From positions 11,734,445 to 11,798,444 of the forward strand of contig CM055737.1 in the NCBI GenBank assembly GCA_029465975.1: a stretch of 64,000 nucleotides of DNA. The letters are read 5' to 3'. The notes beneath the pieces are model-generated. The model searched no databases, was not told where the DNA came from, and worked only from the letters and a program-made list of their open reading frames with translations. The DNA is from Dallia pectoralis (Eukaryota > Chordata > Actinopteri > Esociformes > Umbridae). Below are positions 49,822 to 59,104 of this stretch, one piece after another; the stretch's first letter is position 1, and each line of letters starts with the position of its first letter. Both the position numbers and the translations under genes were made by a program.

Positions 49822-50279
49822 ATATACACGCACACACGTGCATATACACTCACACACAAAGATTGTCTTCATCAATGCAAGCCACCTGCAAGCCGCACCC
49901 TCTGCATGAGCACAGTGGAAGAGACAAGGCCATTTGCTGTCCCCCAAGTCTCCGGTCACATTGCTCAGCCAGGTGCTCACTGTAGTGGCATTATAAAGGG
50001 GGCCCCAAACACACCTGGCGTAGGGGACGGTGAAGGATTTGGGCCTCTGCTATTGCCCCGCCGCATGTGTGCCGGCGTGTGTGTTTTTTCACATCTGGTC
50101 ATTACCCTCTCCGAGAAAGGCCGCACGTCCGTCACTCAGGGCCAGAGTGAAACCGGCTCCCAGGTCTTCCAGCCAGTCCACCCGCAGGAAATAAGGGGTG
50201 CTCGGCTCCGACGCCAGCCTGATCTGACGGACCAAACCACTCATGCCTTCCGAATCCAGTCTCCTCTGTTGCCGTGGAG
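30096..50279 (-). CDS. xrcc4: DNA repair protein XRCC4, whole coding region in six exons
   Basis: XRCC4 is the dimeric scaffold that binds and stabilises DNA ligase IV in non-homologous end joining. Minus-strand coding exons are 50244-50106, 49069-48870, 37931-37765, 35482-about 35259, 34299-34136 and 30232-30096. All but one junction are in phase. Coding exons 1-2 give the beta head (about 113 residues), 3-4 the coiled coil with the LIG4-binding segment, 5 an acidic Ser/Glu-rich stretch, and 6 the SRKR-type basic motif and the stop. Without the 22-bp array in coding exon 4 the total is 921 bp (306 residues), slightly shorter than human (336). With the five copies present the frame is out of register at the best donor. 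The gene is next to vcan, as in tetrapods. Confidence 0.92.
30233..34135. other. xrcc4 intron between coding exons 5 and 6
   Basis: AT-rich intron with a CA-rich patch near 33656-33712. No other exon was recognised. Open stretches around 33354-33906 are not recognisable proteins. Confidence 0.5.
34136..34299 (-). CDS. xrcc4: xrcc4 fifth coding exon, acidic tail segment
   Basis: The 164-bp exon has acceptor gtgtcttctccag and donor GTTTGT. In the phase-2 frame it reads VSGITVTPETVDSSKEEQDE, then a Glu/Asp-rich block and LSQSFHTSQAATVLIR. It corresponds to the acidic, Ser-containing tail after the coiled coil in human XRCC4 (DESTDEESE region). One alternative frame gives an Arg-rich peptide and a stop within this exon, which is not expected of the family. 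Confidence 0.8.
35259..35482 (-). CDS. xrcc4: xrcc4 fourth coding exon, LIG4-binding coiled coil, with internal 22-bp array
   Basis: The first base completes a Glu codon, then the exon reads MERHVKAVKSMEGDTFSRSV and IVLDEKRAKIRDLED. This matches the human RFILVLNEKKTKIRSL segment, the LIG4-contact region. From 35378 to 35269 lie five copies of a 22-bp unit, which is not a multiple of 3. The best donor, CAG|GTTCGA after 35259, gives exon length 224 and ends in phase 1, but the next exon needs phase 2. Removing the array gives length 114 and the right phase, with KIRDLEERHR joining VSGITV. A weaker donor after 35222 (TTC|GTTTGC) would restore phase with five copies. The acceptor side lacks a pyrimidine tract because a 12-bp array abuts it. 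Confidence 0.75.
35269..35378. repeat. xrcc4: 22-bp minisatellite inside xrcc4 coding exon 4
   Basis: Five perfect copies of cctccagctcgtctgatggt plus gt (22 bp), at 35269, 35291, 35313, 35335 and 35357, are followed by a partial copy (cctccag). The minus-strand frame is open in all three phases through the array. Confidence 0.97.
35491..35670. repeat. 12-bp array of AP-1/E-box-like units beside xrcc4 exon acceptor
   Basis: Fifteen 12-bp units of the form cac(a/c/g)tg(a/g)ctc(a/c)t are present. Many contain tgactcat (an AP-1 consensus word) or cacgtg (an E-box palindrome). The array starts four bases beyond the intron's cag-containing acceptor (35483-35486), so it takes the place of the polypyrimidine tract. 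Confidence 0.95.
35671..37764. other. xrcc4 intron
   Basis: Intron between coding exons 3 and 4. No further exon or clear mobile element was recognised. Confidence 0.5.
37765..37931 (-). CDS. xrcc4: xrcc4 third coding exon, start of coiled coil
   Basis: The 167-bp exon begins in phase 0 with MNVGAVELHPAPDPVELNRE and continues as a heptad-rich helix (LEAENRLLEEENQTLRQEKQ). It corresponds to the human stretch that includes VENPAEVIREL and the N-terminal coiled coil. The acceptor (cttttctatgtgtag) lies just before 37931. The donor GTAAGG follows 37765 in phase 2. Its neighbour exons fit both phases. Confidence 0.9.
38673..38997. repeat. 65-bp CpG-rich tandem repeat, five copies
   Basis: Units of 65 bp begin ctctctgtgtacgacgtgct and end gctacgctagtataggctaa. 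Each carries about seven CpG pairs and an internal inverted repeat (cgtgct ... agcacg). Copies differ by few substitutions (acgac/atgac/atggc). It lies in the xrcc4 intron. Confidence 0.96.
38998..42814. other. xrcc4 intron
   Basis: Contains a TG microsatellite at 39724-39754 and a perfect AT-rich hairpin at 41341-41380. Open stretches at 40502-41069 (plus) do not match a family I know. No exon was recognised. Confidence 0.5.
41341..41380. repeat. Perfect 18-bp AT-rich inverted repeat
   Basis: ataacttcaatatatata at 41341-41358 is the exact reverse complement of 41363-41380, with a 4-base loop. Confidence 0.9.
42815..43101. mobile_element. 287-bp foldback MITE-like element
   Basis: The ends ggtggcccacgggtgcacaa and ttgtgcacccgtgggccacc are perfect inverted repeats. 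Complementarity continues with small gaps through most of the element (acacaacaacattaatacac and actacaaaaaagaaacg on the left are mirrored on the right). The centre has three catttgcagaaa-type direct repeats. No open frame and no clear target duplication was found. Confidence 0.88.
43102..44262. repeat. xrcc4 intron with CA microsatellites
   Basis: (CA)n tracts lie at about 43677-43698 and 43788-43845. Otherwise this is unremarkable intron sequence. The tracts produce spurious Thr-His and Cys-Val frames. Confidence 0.7.
44263..44905. repeat. Minisatellite of 42-45-bp units with 215-bp higher-order repeat
   Basis: About 14 copies of a unit containing aactcaaccactgtgtagtc, then accatcatcacatgtctgaacc, with length variants, are present. 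A block of five variant units recurs at an offset of about 215 bp (compare around 44300-44510 with 44515-44725), so whole blocks were duplicated. It lies in the xrcc4 intron. Confidence 0.93.
45775..45980. repeat. AT-rich degenerate tandem repeat
   Basis: Seven copies of a roughly 28-bp unit (aaatgtttgcttatatttac plus ccttacactg) are present, increasingly diverged to the right. Confidence 0.88.
46285..47225 (+). mobile_element. Truncated non-LTR retrotransposon (reverse transcriptase fragment)
   Basis: Conceptual translation in two frames gives reverse transcriptase blocks. One is DFRPVALTPMMKFFERLFLA with LDPHQFACHTNRSNEDTIF. After a frameshift near 46500 comes LTLNTGVPQGCVLSPVLY and the catalytic block FVKYADDTTVVGLI (46735-46775), which retains the YADD box. 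A stop follows at about 46884. The rest is 3' sequence ending in an aatctaatctaaatc-type tail. The 5' part is missing, so the copy is dead. It resembles Rex/L2-like fish elements, but I do not assign the family. Confidence 0.85.
47275..47430. mobile_element. Short dispersed MITE-like repeat
   Basis: The words gtggtatatggcaaatatat and gtggtatatcgcaaacccca flank a short interior, followed by ccttgttgctatcat and ggttaccaacacagtaaaa. I recognise this layout from a repeat common in salmonid genomes, here diverged. Confidence 0.6.
47431..48869. other. xrcc4 intron, 3' part before coding exon 2 donor
   Basis: No exon was recognised. An open stretch at 47895-48116 (plus) is unassigned and may derive from a mobile element. 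Confidence 0.45.
48870..49069 (-). CDS. xrcc4: xrcc4 second coding exon, rest of head domain
   Basis: The 200-bp exon encodes VSEEDVIRGANALGVKRRLY, then VDDLRQALTSRGEG and onward to RSLSYKKKTQKCVW. It matches the human segment from VSESEISQEA to the KNLKDVS region: helix with Y-V-x-x-L-R-x-A-L, then beta strands. The acceptor is tgtttactttcag and the donor is GTAAGT. Phases are 1 in and 0 out. Confidence 0.93.
49603..49860. repeat. CA/CATA microsatellites in xrcc4 intron
   Basis: Two dense tracts lie at about 49603-49690 and 49783-49857, between coding exons 1 and 2 of xrcc4. Confidence 0.95.
50106..50279 (-). CDS. xrcc4: xrcc4 first coding exon
   Basis: The acceptor (tccaactccgcag) is at 50280-50281, followed by a short 5'UTR and the ATG at 50244. 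The product is MSGLVRQIRLASEPSTPYFL, then RVDWLEDLGAGFTLALSDGR. It aligns with the start of the XRCC4 head domain (a RIHLVSEP-like strand and a GF-x-ITLTDG-like strand in human). It ends in phase 1 at donor GTAATG. The acceptor implies a separate noncoding first exon further right. Confidence 0.93.
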
Positions 50280-50703
50280 CTGCGGAGTTGGAAAATACAC
50301 ACTTGAGACAATGTCCGGAAAAAACCTCCACTGAGGCTAGGTTTTGGTGTGCATGGCGCTTGAGCGATCTTGAAACGTAGCAGCCGGGCCAAACCCAATT
50401 ACAGTAACCATTAATACAATTGTTTTCATTGCCAAAGTCCAGGAAACTTTGACTTCATTAATGATGTCCATCCCAAATAGCCCTATTACAGCTCCCAGTG
50501 AAGTCAAAAGTCCTGGCCCATGTAAGGCTTGGTACAAAGAAAGACAGCCTAATTGGCGGTTGGCCAGTTGGACACGTTTGCAAATGTAAATGAGCCTGTT
50601 AGTGGAGGAAGCCCTAAGTTATGACATGTCCAAAAAGCAGTTCAAGGTGATTCGAAATGATGGGTACAGCGGAAAACGTACAGTCACATACACAGGTCTA
50701 TTC

Positions 50704-50771
50704 ACACACACACACACACACACGCACACACACACACACGCACGCACACACACGCACACACACACACACCT
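50704..50771. repeat. CA/CGCA microsatellite
   Basis: A nearly pure (CA)n tract with interspersed CG steps lies upstream of the first coding exon of xrcc4. Confidence 0.95.
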
Positions 50772-51253
50772 CTGCATATTAATGTTGGCCTTTTGTTCTC
50801 TCAGGAGGGTTTGGTACGATTGACGAGTAAAGGGAGAAAAGAGGAGGCGGGCCGGGTCAACTTTAACCTCATAAAGAGAGCCCAGCTACTAATTAGTTAC
50901 AGTAACATCTGCTCTGAAGGGACGATGACCCTGCAGTAATGACAGAAGGCCGCTCAAATTAAATAAACACTGTCTCTGAGGAATGGCGCAATAGGCACTG
51001 AGAGCTTCAAAGACAGAGTAGGAATCCTGGCCATGTCATATCCTAGACAATCACTCCATCCCTAAATCATGACACCACTACCCTCCCTTTCACCTTGCTT
51101 CCCTTCACTCCACTGTTCTCCTCGCTAACTCTGTAATTCCTCGTTCTCCTCCCCTCCTCTCCGACCTTATCGTCAGTCCTTTCTCTTCTGAGTCACGCTT
51201 GACAGGACTGCTTCAGTAGAAGCATCAACTTCTTCAGTGGAAAGAACAGAGCT

Positions 51254-51436
51254 GACAGATAGATAGACAACTAGACAGACAGACAGACTAGACAGACAGA
51301 CAGATAGATGGACAACTAGACAGACAGACAGACAGATAGATGGACAACTAGACAGACAGCCAGACAAACACCTAGACTGACAGACAGACAGATAGATGGA
51401 CACCTAGACAGACACCTAGACAGACAGACAGACACC

Positions 51437-51472
<36 letters not shown>

Positions 51473-51604
51473 TGGACAACTAGACAGACAGATAGACAGA
51501 CAGACACCTAGACAGACACCTAGACAGACAGACAGACAAACACCTAGACAGACAGACAGACAGATAGATGGACAACTAGACAGACAGACAGACAGACAGA
51601 CACC

Positions 51605-51638
<34 letters not shown>

Positions 51639-51676
51639 TATAGACAGACAGACAGACATACAGACAGACAGACAGG
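51254..51676. repeat. CAGA/GATA tetranucleotide array with longer sub-periods
   Basis: Tracts of (gaca)n are interrupted in a recurring way by cctagacagaca and gatagatggacaactagaca, showing a higher-order duplication pattern. Confidence 0.93.
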
Positions 51677-53885
51677 CCCGTTTATAAGAGAAAGCCTAGG
51701 AACATGTGACCAGAAGGAACCATTAAGCTAAATAATGGAGAGTAATGAGTTCTAAATACTACCTGGCTGTCTCCTCACATGCGCTACTCTTTCATCCTGA
51801 GCATACATGCTGTCTCGGGTGGGCCGTCAATGCCTGACAGCTAACTGAATTTAACCTTTTTAATGTCACCCATTAACAACTCGAAGAACATCATCCGGTT
51901 AAATCCACTTCAACTGCAGAATGCCTAAACACGAAAGAGAATGGCCTGCTCTCTGGAATCGTTTAGTTCTGTTTTTATTAGGTCAGTCGAGTTATTGGTG
52001 GGAGCCCAGCCAAAGAGTAGGTCTTCATAGTCACATGAAATTGTTTTTTGGCTCGTCTGAATGCGATATTATGGTATGTTTTCAGGTTACCTGGGACTGA
52101 TTAAAAAGCTAAGGCAACTGGGGCAAAAGGTTCGAGCAATCAAGGCATTTTGAATGGACTGGCGGGGTGAGCGTGCCCCAATACGGACCTGGCGTCTGGA
52201 GTATTGGTTAGAAGACAGACGGGATTGGGAGTTATTTCTCCCTTGGGCATGGATCCACACAGGTTGTGGTAGTCGTGTAATTGGGGTTGTCATGTAAAGC
52301 AGAAGCCAAGAGACTCTAGTGGAATGAGAAGAACCCAGGTTGTGCACTGGTCAAAGTCACTGCCTTGCAGAGCAGCTGTATCACTGCATTGCTGGTGGTT
52401 TGAGTTCCAACACCTAACCACTGTAGTGGTCCAAGCCGTTGCATTCCAGTGTATAGATACTATATAAGCATGGGTTAGTTCCCTACCTTATATGTAAGCA
52501 TAGCTCTTCACTATCAATAAAGGGGCAAATGCCCTAGAGTATATACTTACAAAAAACCTCCTAACCATGATTTAATTCTTTGTTTAGACTTCTTCCCCCT
52601 CACGCTTCACATTCTGTATGGTGGATCTTTCAACAGCTACACGGTACTGGTTTGGACGGGGCCAAGATATCACAACCGAAGAAAAGATGTGACGCTCTCC
52701 ACAATGAGCTGCCCGAAAACTGCGATCCAGACCCAGGTGACAAAAGGTCATTCGCCAGAGCGGGTGAGTTACGGTTGTGAGAACACAGGTGAAACCGTAC
52801 ATAACTCCAGCCACTAATTCACGGTGCTTCCCAGAGATAAGTGGTTCCCTAATAATACAGACCCTGGTCACCGTAGCCATTGCTGGACAGCCAGTGGTGT
52901 AATTAACTCACATTCCCAACATGATTTGCCTACAGGCAGAAACACCAGAGAAAGCACACTGGCGGCACACCTCAGTAACAGCAAAATATCAGGACTTTCT
53001 TTCACCACTCTGCGTACATGTTGAAGCTACTCCTCCTCTCAGTCCAAATCAATGCAATAATTTCGAAAACCATCTGCTAATTAGCAAACGTTTTTCATTA
53101 TTATCACAATGAGTTTGGACAAATCGGATCCCCAAAAATTGTGTAATCGGATAATGTTATGTGTTTGTCCCAGATACGCGCCCCACGTCATTAAAACCAC
53201 TCCCTTTCAATTTTCACACAACTTGTTTCAACAATCAAAGATGTCAAACATTCTGAACTTGTTCATTTCTAGACAGTGGAACAACACATCATTAGTTGCA
53301 CATTGTAGCATTGTATTGTTTGGCATACTGGATACACCAGTGGCTCCCATTTCTGTTATAAAACTCTTTCCACTGCAGTCTAAAGTGTTTGGTAAATCAA
53401 ACGAGAGTCAAGGGTGAGTGTATATGCAACGCCAACCGAAACAAATACAGATGAGTCCATCTAAGCTTTGTTTCATTCTTTCACAATTTAGGCAACTAAA
53501 ATGTTTAGTTTGCTGGAATGAATAGATCCCCACAACAAACGCAGGTACTGGGGGCCCTGCCTAAATTGTTCAATTTGGATCTGTTTGTTCCTGTTTGTCG
53601 TCAGTTCCCTGGGAGCTGTCATTTTCGCGTCCCTGTCGACTCCTGATCAGAATTTGTAATATTTTCATAAATTACAGTTTTGACAGAAATGTAGCATAAC
53701 TAGATGTAAAAGGTATCAAGGTTCCTAGTGGGCTAGGAGGGTGTTGGTTAGTAGTTTCAGACACAGCTGGTTTACATTGGGGTTTAATTGAAGTGTCACG
53801 TCTGTAGGGGATTTGGTTATTATGTAAAAGTCACTGTGTTTGGTATTCACATTTGTTGGTTATTGTTGGGTGAGTGTTTCCTCTC
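51677..53885. other. Sequence upstream of xrcc4 coding start, no gene seen
   Basis: Probably the xrcc4 5' intron, since the first coding exon has an upstream splice acceptor. No exon or element was recognised. Confidence 0.4.
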
Positions 53886-55215
53886 CCCTATGCCGGTCTG
53901 CCCCATGCCGGTCTGCCCTATGCCGGTCTGCCCCATGCCGGTCTGCCCTATGCCGGTCTGCCCTATGCCGGTCTGCCCTATGCCGGTCTGCCCTATGCCG
54001 GTCTGCCCTGTGCCGGTCTGCCCTGTGCCGGTCTGCCCTATGCCGGTCTGCCCTGTGCCGGTCTGCCCTGTGCCGGTCTGCCCTATGCCGGTCTGCCCTA
54101 TGCCGGTCTGCCCTATGCCGGTCACCCCTGTGCCGGTCTGCCCTGTGCCGGTCTACCCTATGCCGGTCTGCCCCATGCCGGTCTCCCCTATGCCGGTCTG
54201 CCCCATGCCGGTCTCCCCTATGCCGGCCTGCCCCATGCCGGTCTGCCCCATGCCGGTCTGCCCCATGCCGGTCTGCCCTATGCCGGTCTCCCCTATGCCG
54301 GTCTCCCCTATGCCGGTCTGCCCTATGCCGGTCTGCCCTATGCCGGTCACCCCTGTGCCGGTCTGCCCCGTGCCGGTCTACCCTGTGCCGGTCTGCCCAA
54401 TGCCGGTCTCCCCTATGCCGGTCTGCCCCATGCCGGTCTCCCCTATGCCGGTCTGCCCCATGCCGGTCTGCCCCATGCCGGTCTGCCCCATGCCGGTCTG
54501 CCCCATGCCGGTCTCCCCTATGCCGGTCTGCCCTATGCCGGTCTGCCCTATGCCGGTCTCCCCTATGCCGGTCTGCCCTATGCCGGTCTGCCCTATGCCG
54601 GTCACCCCTGTGCCGGTCTGCCCTGTGCCGGTCTGCCCTATGCCGGTCTGCCCCATGCCGGTCTCTTCTATGCCGGTCTGCCCCATGCCGGTCTCCCCTA
54701 TGCCGGTCTGCCCCATGCCGGTCTCCCCTATGCCGGTCTCCCCTATGCCGGTCTGCCCTATGCCGGTCTCCCCTATGCCGGTCTGCCCTATGCCGGTCTC
54801 CCCTATGCCGGTCTGCCCTATGCCGGTCTCCCCTATGCCGGTCTGCCCTATGCCGGTCTGCCCTATGCCGGTCTCCCCTATGCCGGTCTCCCCTATGCCG
54901 GTCTCCCCTATGCCGGTCTCCCCTATGCCGGTCTGCCCTATGCCGGTCTCCCCTATGCCGGTCTCCCCTATGCCGGTCTGCCCTATGCCGGTCTCCCCTA
55001 TGCCGGTCTGCCCTATGCCGGTCTCCCCTATGCCGGTCTGCCCTATGCCGGTCTGCCCTATGCCGGTCTCCCCTATGCCGGTCTGCCCTATGCCGGTCCC
55101 CCTATGCCGGTCTCCCCTATGCCGGTCTGCCCTATGCCAGTCTCCCCTATGCCGGTCTGCCCTATGCCGGTCTCCCCCATGCCGGTCTACCTTATGTTGG
55201 CCTCCCCTCTGCCGA
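53886..55215. repeat. 15-bp minisatellite, about 88 copies
   Basis: Units are ccctatgccggtctg with variants (ccccatg, cctgtg, gtctcc, gtcacc). It has no stop codon in several frames of both strands, so it gives long open frames (541, 469 and 483 codons on plus, 333 on minus) encoding PMPVC-, LCRSA-, YAGLP- and GIGQT-type repeats. One sits behind an ATG and hydrophobic stretch at 53788, but the presence of equal frames side by side argues for a satellite, not a protein. Confidence 0.96.
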
Positions 55216-55479
55216 ACTCTGCTGGCTGTTGTTGGAATGGTTTTTATAAGGTGCTGTATAAGTGCAATATTATTTCTACAAGTGAGTGTTTTTCGCCGTT
55301 CTCGGTTTGTTTTATGTTTGTGTAGAATAAATGTGTTTATGAACGGAATAACCTGTCTCTGTACATGGCTTTTATGCACTACACCTCCCGAAATCGTGAC
55401 AAAAGGCTATTAATAATTAAGCACTTTATTATTCCAAAATGATTTTTTAAACCAAAAATCTAAGTATGGTCACATACAA

Positions 55480-57136
55480 AGGATATAATCAGGCTACACG
55501 CCTACACCAGGTTTTTGTGGTGTGAAAAAATTAGAGAAAGATAAATCATATTAGAAATTCAATTGAAAAACAAACTGAAATCTTTGAGTGGGAAAAAATA
55601 AAACCTTACAATAACATGGTTGCATAAGTGTGCACACCCTCTTATAACTGGAGGTGTGTCTGTGTTCAGAATTAACCAATCACATTCAAACGCATGTTAA
55701 ATAGAAGTCATTACACACCTGCCATTATTTAAAGTGACTCTGATTAATCACAAATAAAGATCGGCTGTTCCAGTATGGATTCTACTGACATATTCTTAGT
55801 TGCATCTCAAAGTGCCGTGACGTGGAAGTCAAATCAGGTAACTGATTAGGGCTGCCCCCTGCACCTCAGGGTTGGGTAAAATGCAGAGAACACATTTCAG
55901 TTGAAGGCATTCAGTTGTACAACTGACAATATTGGTCTATTCTATTCTATTCTAAAAGCCACGGTCCGTAGAGAGCTTACCAAAGCATCAGAGGGATCTC
56001 ATTGTTGAAAGATATCAGTCAGGAGAAGTGAACATACTCATTTCCAAAGCATTAGATATACCATGAAACACAGTGAAGACAGTCATCATCAAGTGGAGAA
56101 AATATGGCACAACAGAGGCATTACCCAGAACTGGACGTCCCTCCAAAATTGATGAAAAAAACAAGAAGAAACCTGTCAGGGAGGCTTCCAGCAACATTAA
56201 TGGATCTGCAGGGATTTCTGTACTGGCTGGGTGCTGCATGTGACAACAATCTCCTTTATTCTTCATATGTATGAGCAATGTGGTAGGATGGCAAGACAGA
56301 AGCCTTTTCTTATGAAAAAAAACATCCAAGCCCGGCTGAAGTTTGCAAAAACAAACATCAAGTCTCCCAAAAGCATGTGGGCAAATGTGTTATGGTCTGA
56401 TGAAATCAAGGTTGAACCATTTGGCCATAACTATGTTTGGTGCCAAAACTGCTCATCACCCAAACCACACCATGTCCACAGTGAAGCGTGGTGGTGGCAG
56501 CATCATGCTTTGGATCTGTTTTTCTTCAGCTGGAACCGGGGCCTTAGTCAGCATGGATGGAATTATGAACAGTTCCAAATATTAGGCAATTTTGGCACAA
56601 AACATTCAGATTTCCATTAAAAAGCTGAATATAAGGAGGAAGTTTACCTTTCAGCACGACAACAACCTAGAGCACACATCCAATTCCACAAATGGCTTCT
56701 CCAGGAGAAGATTAAGGTTTTGGAATGGCCCAGCGAAAGCCCAGACCTGAATTCAATTGAACATCTGTCGGGTGATCTGAAGAGGACTGTGCACAGGAGA
56801 TGTCCTCGCGATCTGACAGATTTGGAGCGTTTTGCAAAGAAGTGTGTGCAAATATTGCCAAGTCAAGATATACCATGCTAATAGACTCCTACCCAAAAGG
56901 ACTGAGTGCTGTAATAAAATCAAAAGGTGCTTCAACAAAGTCTTAGTTGAAGGATGTGCACACTTATGCAACCAGGTTATTGTAAATAGTTTTTTTATCC
57001 TCAAAAATGTCAGTTTGTTTTTGAATTGAAGTTTGTTCACGTTATAGGTAACATTAAGGTGCAAAAAGTGCTGACATGATTTATCTATGTCTCGTTTTCT
57101 CACATTTAGAGGTGTGAAGACTTTTCTACTGTAATA
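55480..57136 (+). mobile_element. Tc1/mariner-type transposon, inactive
   Basis: The terminal regions are inverted copies: acaataacatggttgcataa and gtgtgcacaccc on the left, and cacacttatgcaaccaggtt on the right. More distal parts (gataaatcat, gaaaaacaaactga) are also shared. The interior encodes transposase pieces in different frames: an Asp-bearing VLWSDEIKVEPFGHN block at about 56390-56435 and a KRGGGSIMLWICFSSAGTG block at 56480-56540. Stops and frameshifts follow. A SINE piece interrupts the 5' part. Confidence 0.92.
55841..55960 (+). mobile_element. SINE fragment inserted in the Tc1 element
   Basis: This matches the reverse complement of the SINE body and tail at about 22670-22760 (gggctgccccctgcacctca, then ttcagttgaaggcattcagt and tgtacaactgacaat). 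A simple ttcta tail follows. It lies between two parts of the Tc1 5' region, so it inserted later. Confidence 0.8.
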
Positions 57137-57811
57137 CTTCAGCAAATGCGTCTGCAGCTAACAAGCCTCCATTCCTAAAAATCATAAACAACGTCTTCAA
57201 TCATGAGTCTAATCTGCACTTTCGCTGTAAAACACAGTTGATTTATGTGTGGTTTCCAATCACAAGCATTTCTTGAATTAAAGGCACATTAGGAGTGACA
57301 AAAAGCAATCCTTGGGGAGATCATTAAACATGGTTTAAATGCAATCAAGTCAAGATGTTGTCAAGGGCCATGAGGGAGATGGGGCATATTGGGAAACTTG
57401 AGGCTTGAAAATATAGCCACAAGCATTTCAGTATAGCGTCAGAAAAAAGAGAGCCCAACACTACAGCTAATCTTCTATGGAGAACTAAGTTGTTTATCAA
57501 TTCATTGCAGTTTCCCAATGCTCCTCTGGGACCTTGCCCCTCTGACGTTGGAAATCCCTACCAAAGCATGTAGTTTGCTGGCAGAAAAAACACTAGATGC
57601 TTTACTGAAAATATGCATTCATATGTAGTAGTTATATATTCAACATGTTTTCTAAATTTAAACGTATGTCACAAACCACCAGACTTTTAATTAATCAAGT
57701 TGTAAAAATACACATTTAGGGGTGTGAGGACTTTTCATATCTACAGCAAATTATCAGATATTACACATTTTTGTATATATATATATATATATACACACAC
57801 ATACACACACA

Positions 57812-58090
57812 CAATATCTCACAAAAGTGAGTACCCTAATCACATTTTTGAAAATATTTGAATATATCTTTTCATGTGACAACACTGAAGAAATGACACT
57901 TGGGCATTTTCACTTAGGGGTGTACTCACTTTTGTTGCCAGCGGTTCAGACTAAATGTACAGTCATACAAGCTGTACATTCACTACTTTACATTGTAGCA
58001 ACCTTTCATTTCTTCAATGTTGTCACAAGAAAAGATATAATCAAATATTTCCAAAAATGTGAGGGGTACTCACCTTTGTGAGATACTGTA
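57812..58090. mobile_element. Palindromic MITE, Tc1-like ends
   Basis: The left end caatatctcacaaaagtgag mirrors the right end ctcacctttgtgagatactg. The interior also folds (cttttcatgtgacaacactgaag against cttcaatgttgtcacaagaaaag, and ctaaatgtacag against ctgtacattcac-type words). This is a common fish MITE type with no coding capacity. Confidence 0.88.
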
Positions 58091-58984
58091 TATGTACATT
58101 TTGCCACATCTGTGATAAACATACAATCCATAGAAATCCATAGAAATCCACATACTACCTTTCTCACAAAAACACAGCATGCGGTGTACCAAATCCAACA
58201 CAGGATAAATATTAGAGTTGCCTAAATCTTTTTTCTCAATCTTAATCATCTTCGTAACTATGGGAATATTGCCTGAACCAATAAACTCTACATTAACCTA
58301 ACATCAACCTCAATAACCTTATATTTGAAACTTAATCTATCCCAAATACCTAACCCATAATGCCAAAAAAATTGTAAAATGTACCCTAAATGTTAGTTTG
58401 ACTTTAAAATAGACTTTAAAATTGGAGCCTGGCAAAGGTCATAATACTAACCTCCCATTACGAAGTGAACATTGAAATGAAAAAAAAAAAACTGAAATCA
58501 TTGTAAAACATTTTTTTTCAATCTCCATTGATTTACACTGCTTGCACTTTTGCATGCTGAGCGTGTGGGTGTTATAATGTATATATGCATGACATCGCAC
58601 TTGATTTGTAAGAAACATATAATGCATTTAACTTGCCTGTTATTCAACTTAGAGCAACACCATAACTTCCGCGTTTCAGAAGAAAGTTTCTAAAACGCGG
58701 AACTCTGCACCAATGCTGTCAGTGCAATTAAATATGCCAGACTAAAAGGTCATTACCAATATATTATTACACTAGTGTCCATGCCCACACATATTGATTA
58801 TTAAAATAATTAATTATTTAATTATTATTTAAATTATGTATTATTATTATTATTTTCCATGCACACACATATTAATTAATTAAATGTGCACAATCATTGC
58901 ACGGGTGGTTGCGTACATGCGCAGTCTAGAAAGCACAAAATTTTAATGTGAACCACAACATGAACATAATATGATAATATGATA
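58091..58984. other. Intergenic sequence near the xrcc4/tmem167a divergent promoter
   Basis: AT-rich, with a perfect 10-bp-stem inverted repeat at 58667-58702 (ttccgcgttt ... aaacgcggaa). The noncoding first exon of xrcc4 may be here but was not identified. Confidence 0.4.
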
Positions 58985-59104
58985 TTAATGTGTACGTGCG
59001 GGGGGGCGCGCGGCTGTGAGACGCGTGCAGGTTTACAGACGCACGAGACGGTACGCATTACGCACTTCCGGAGGTGAACAGGAAGTGTGATGTGGCTGTG
59101 AGAG
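58985..59104 (+). promoter_or_regulatory. Probable tmem167a promoter/5'UTR with ETS-like dyad
   Basis: This short CpG-rich stretch lies directly before the tmem167a ATG. It has opposed ETS-type sites: cacttccgg at 59063 and aggaagtg ending at 59087, forming a cacttcc/ggaagtg inverted pair. Such sites are typical of TATA-less housekeeping and bidirectional promoters. The transcription start is not determined. Confidence 0.5.
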
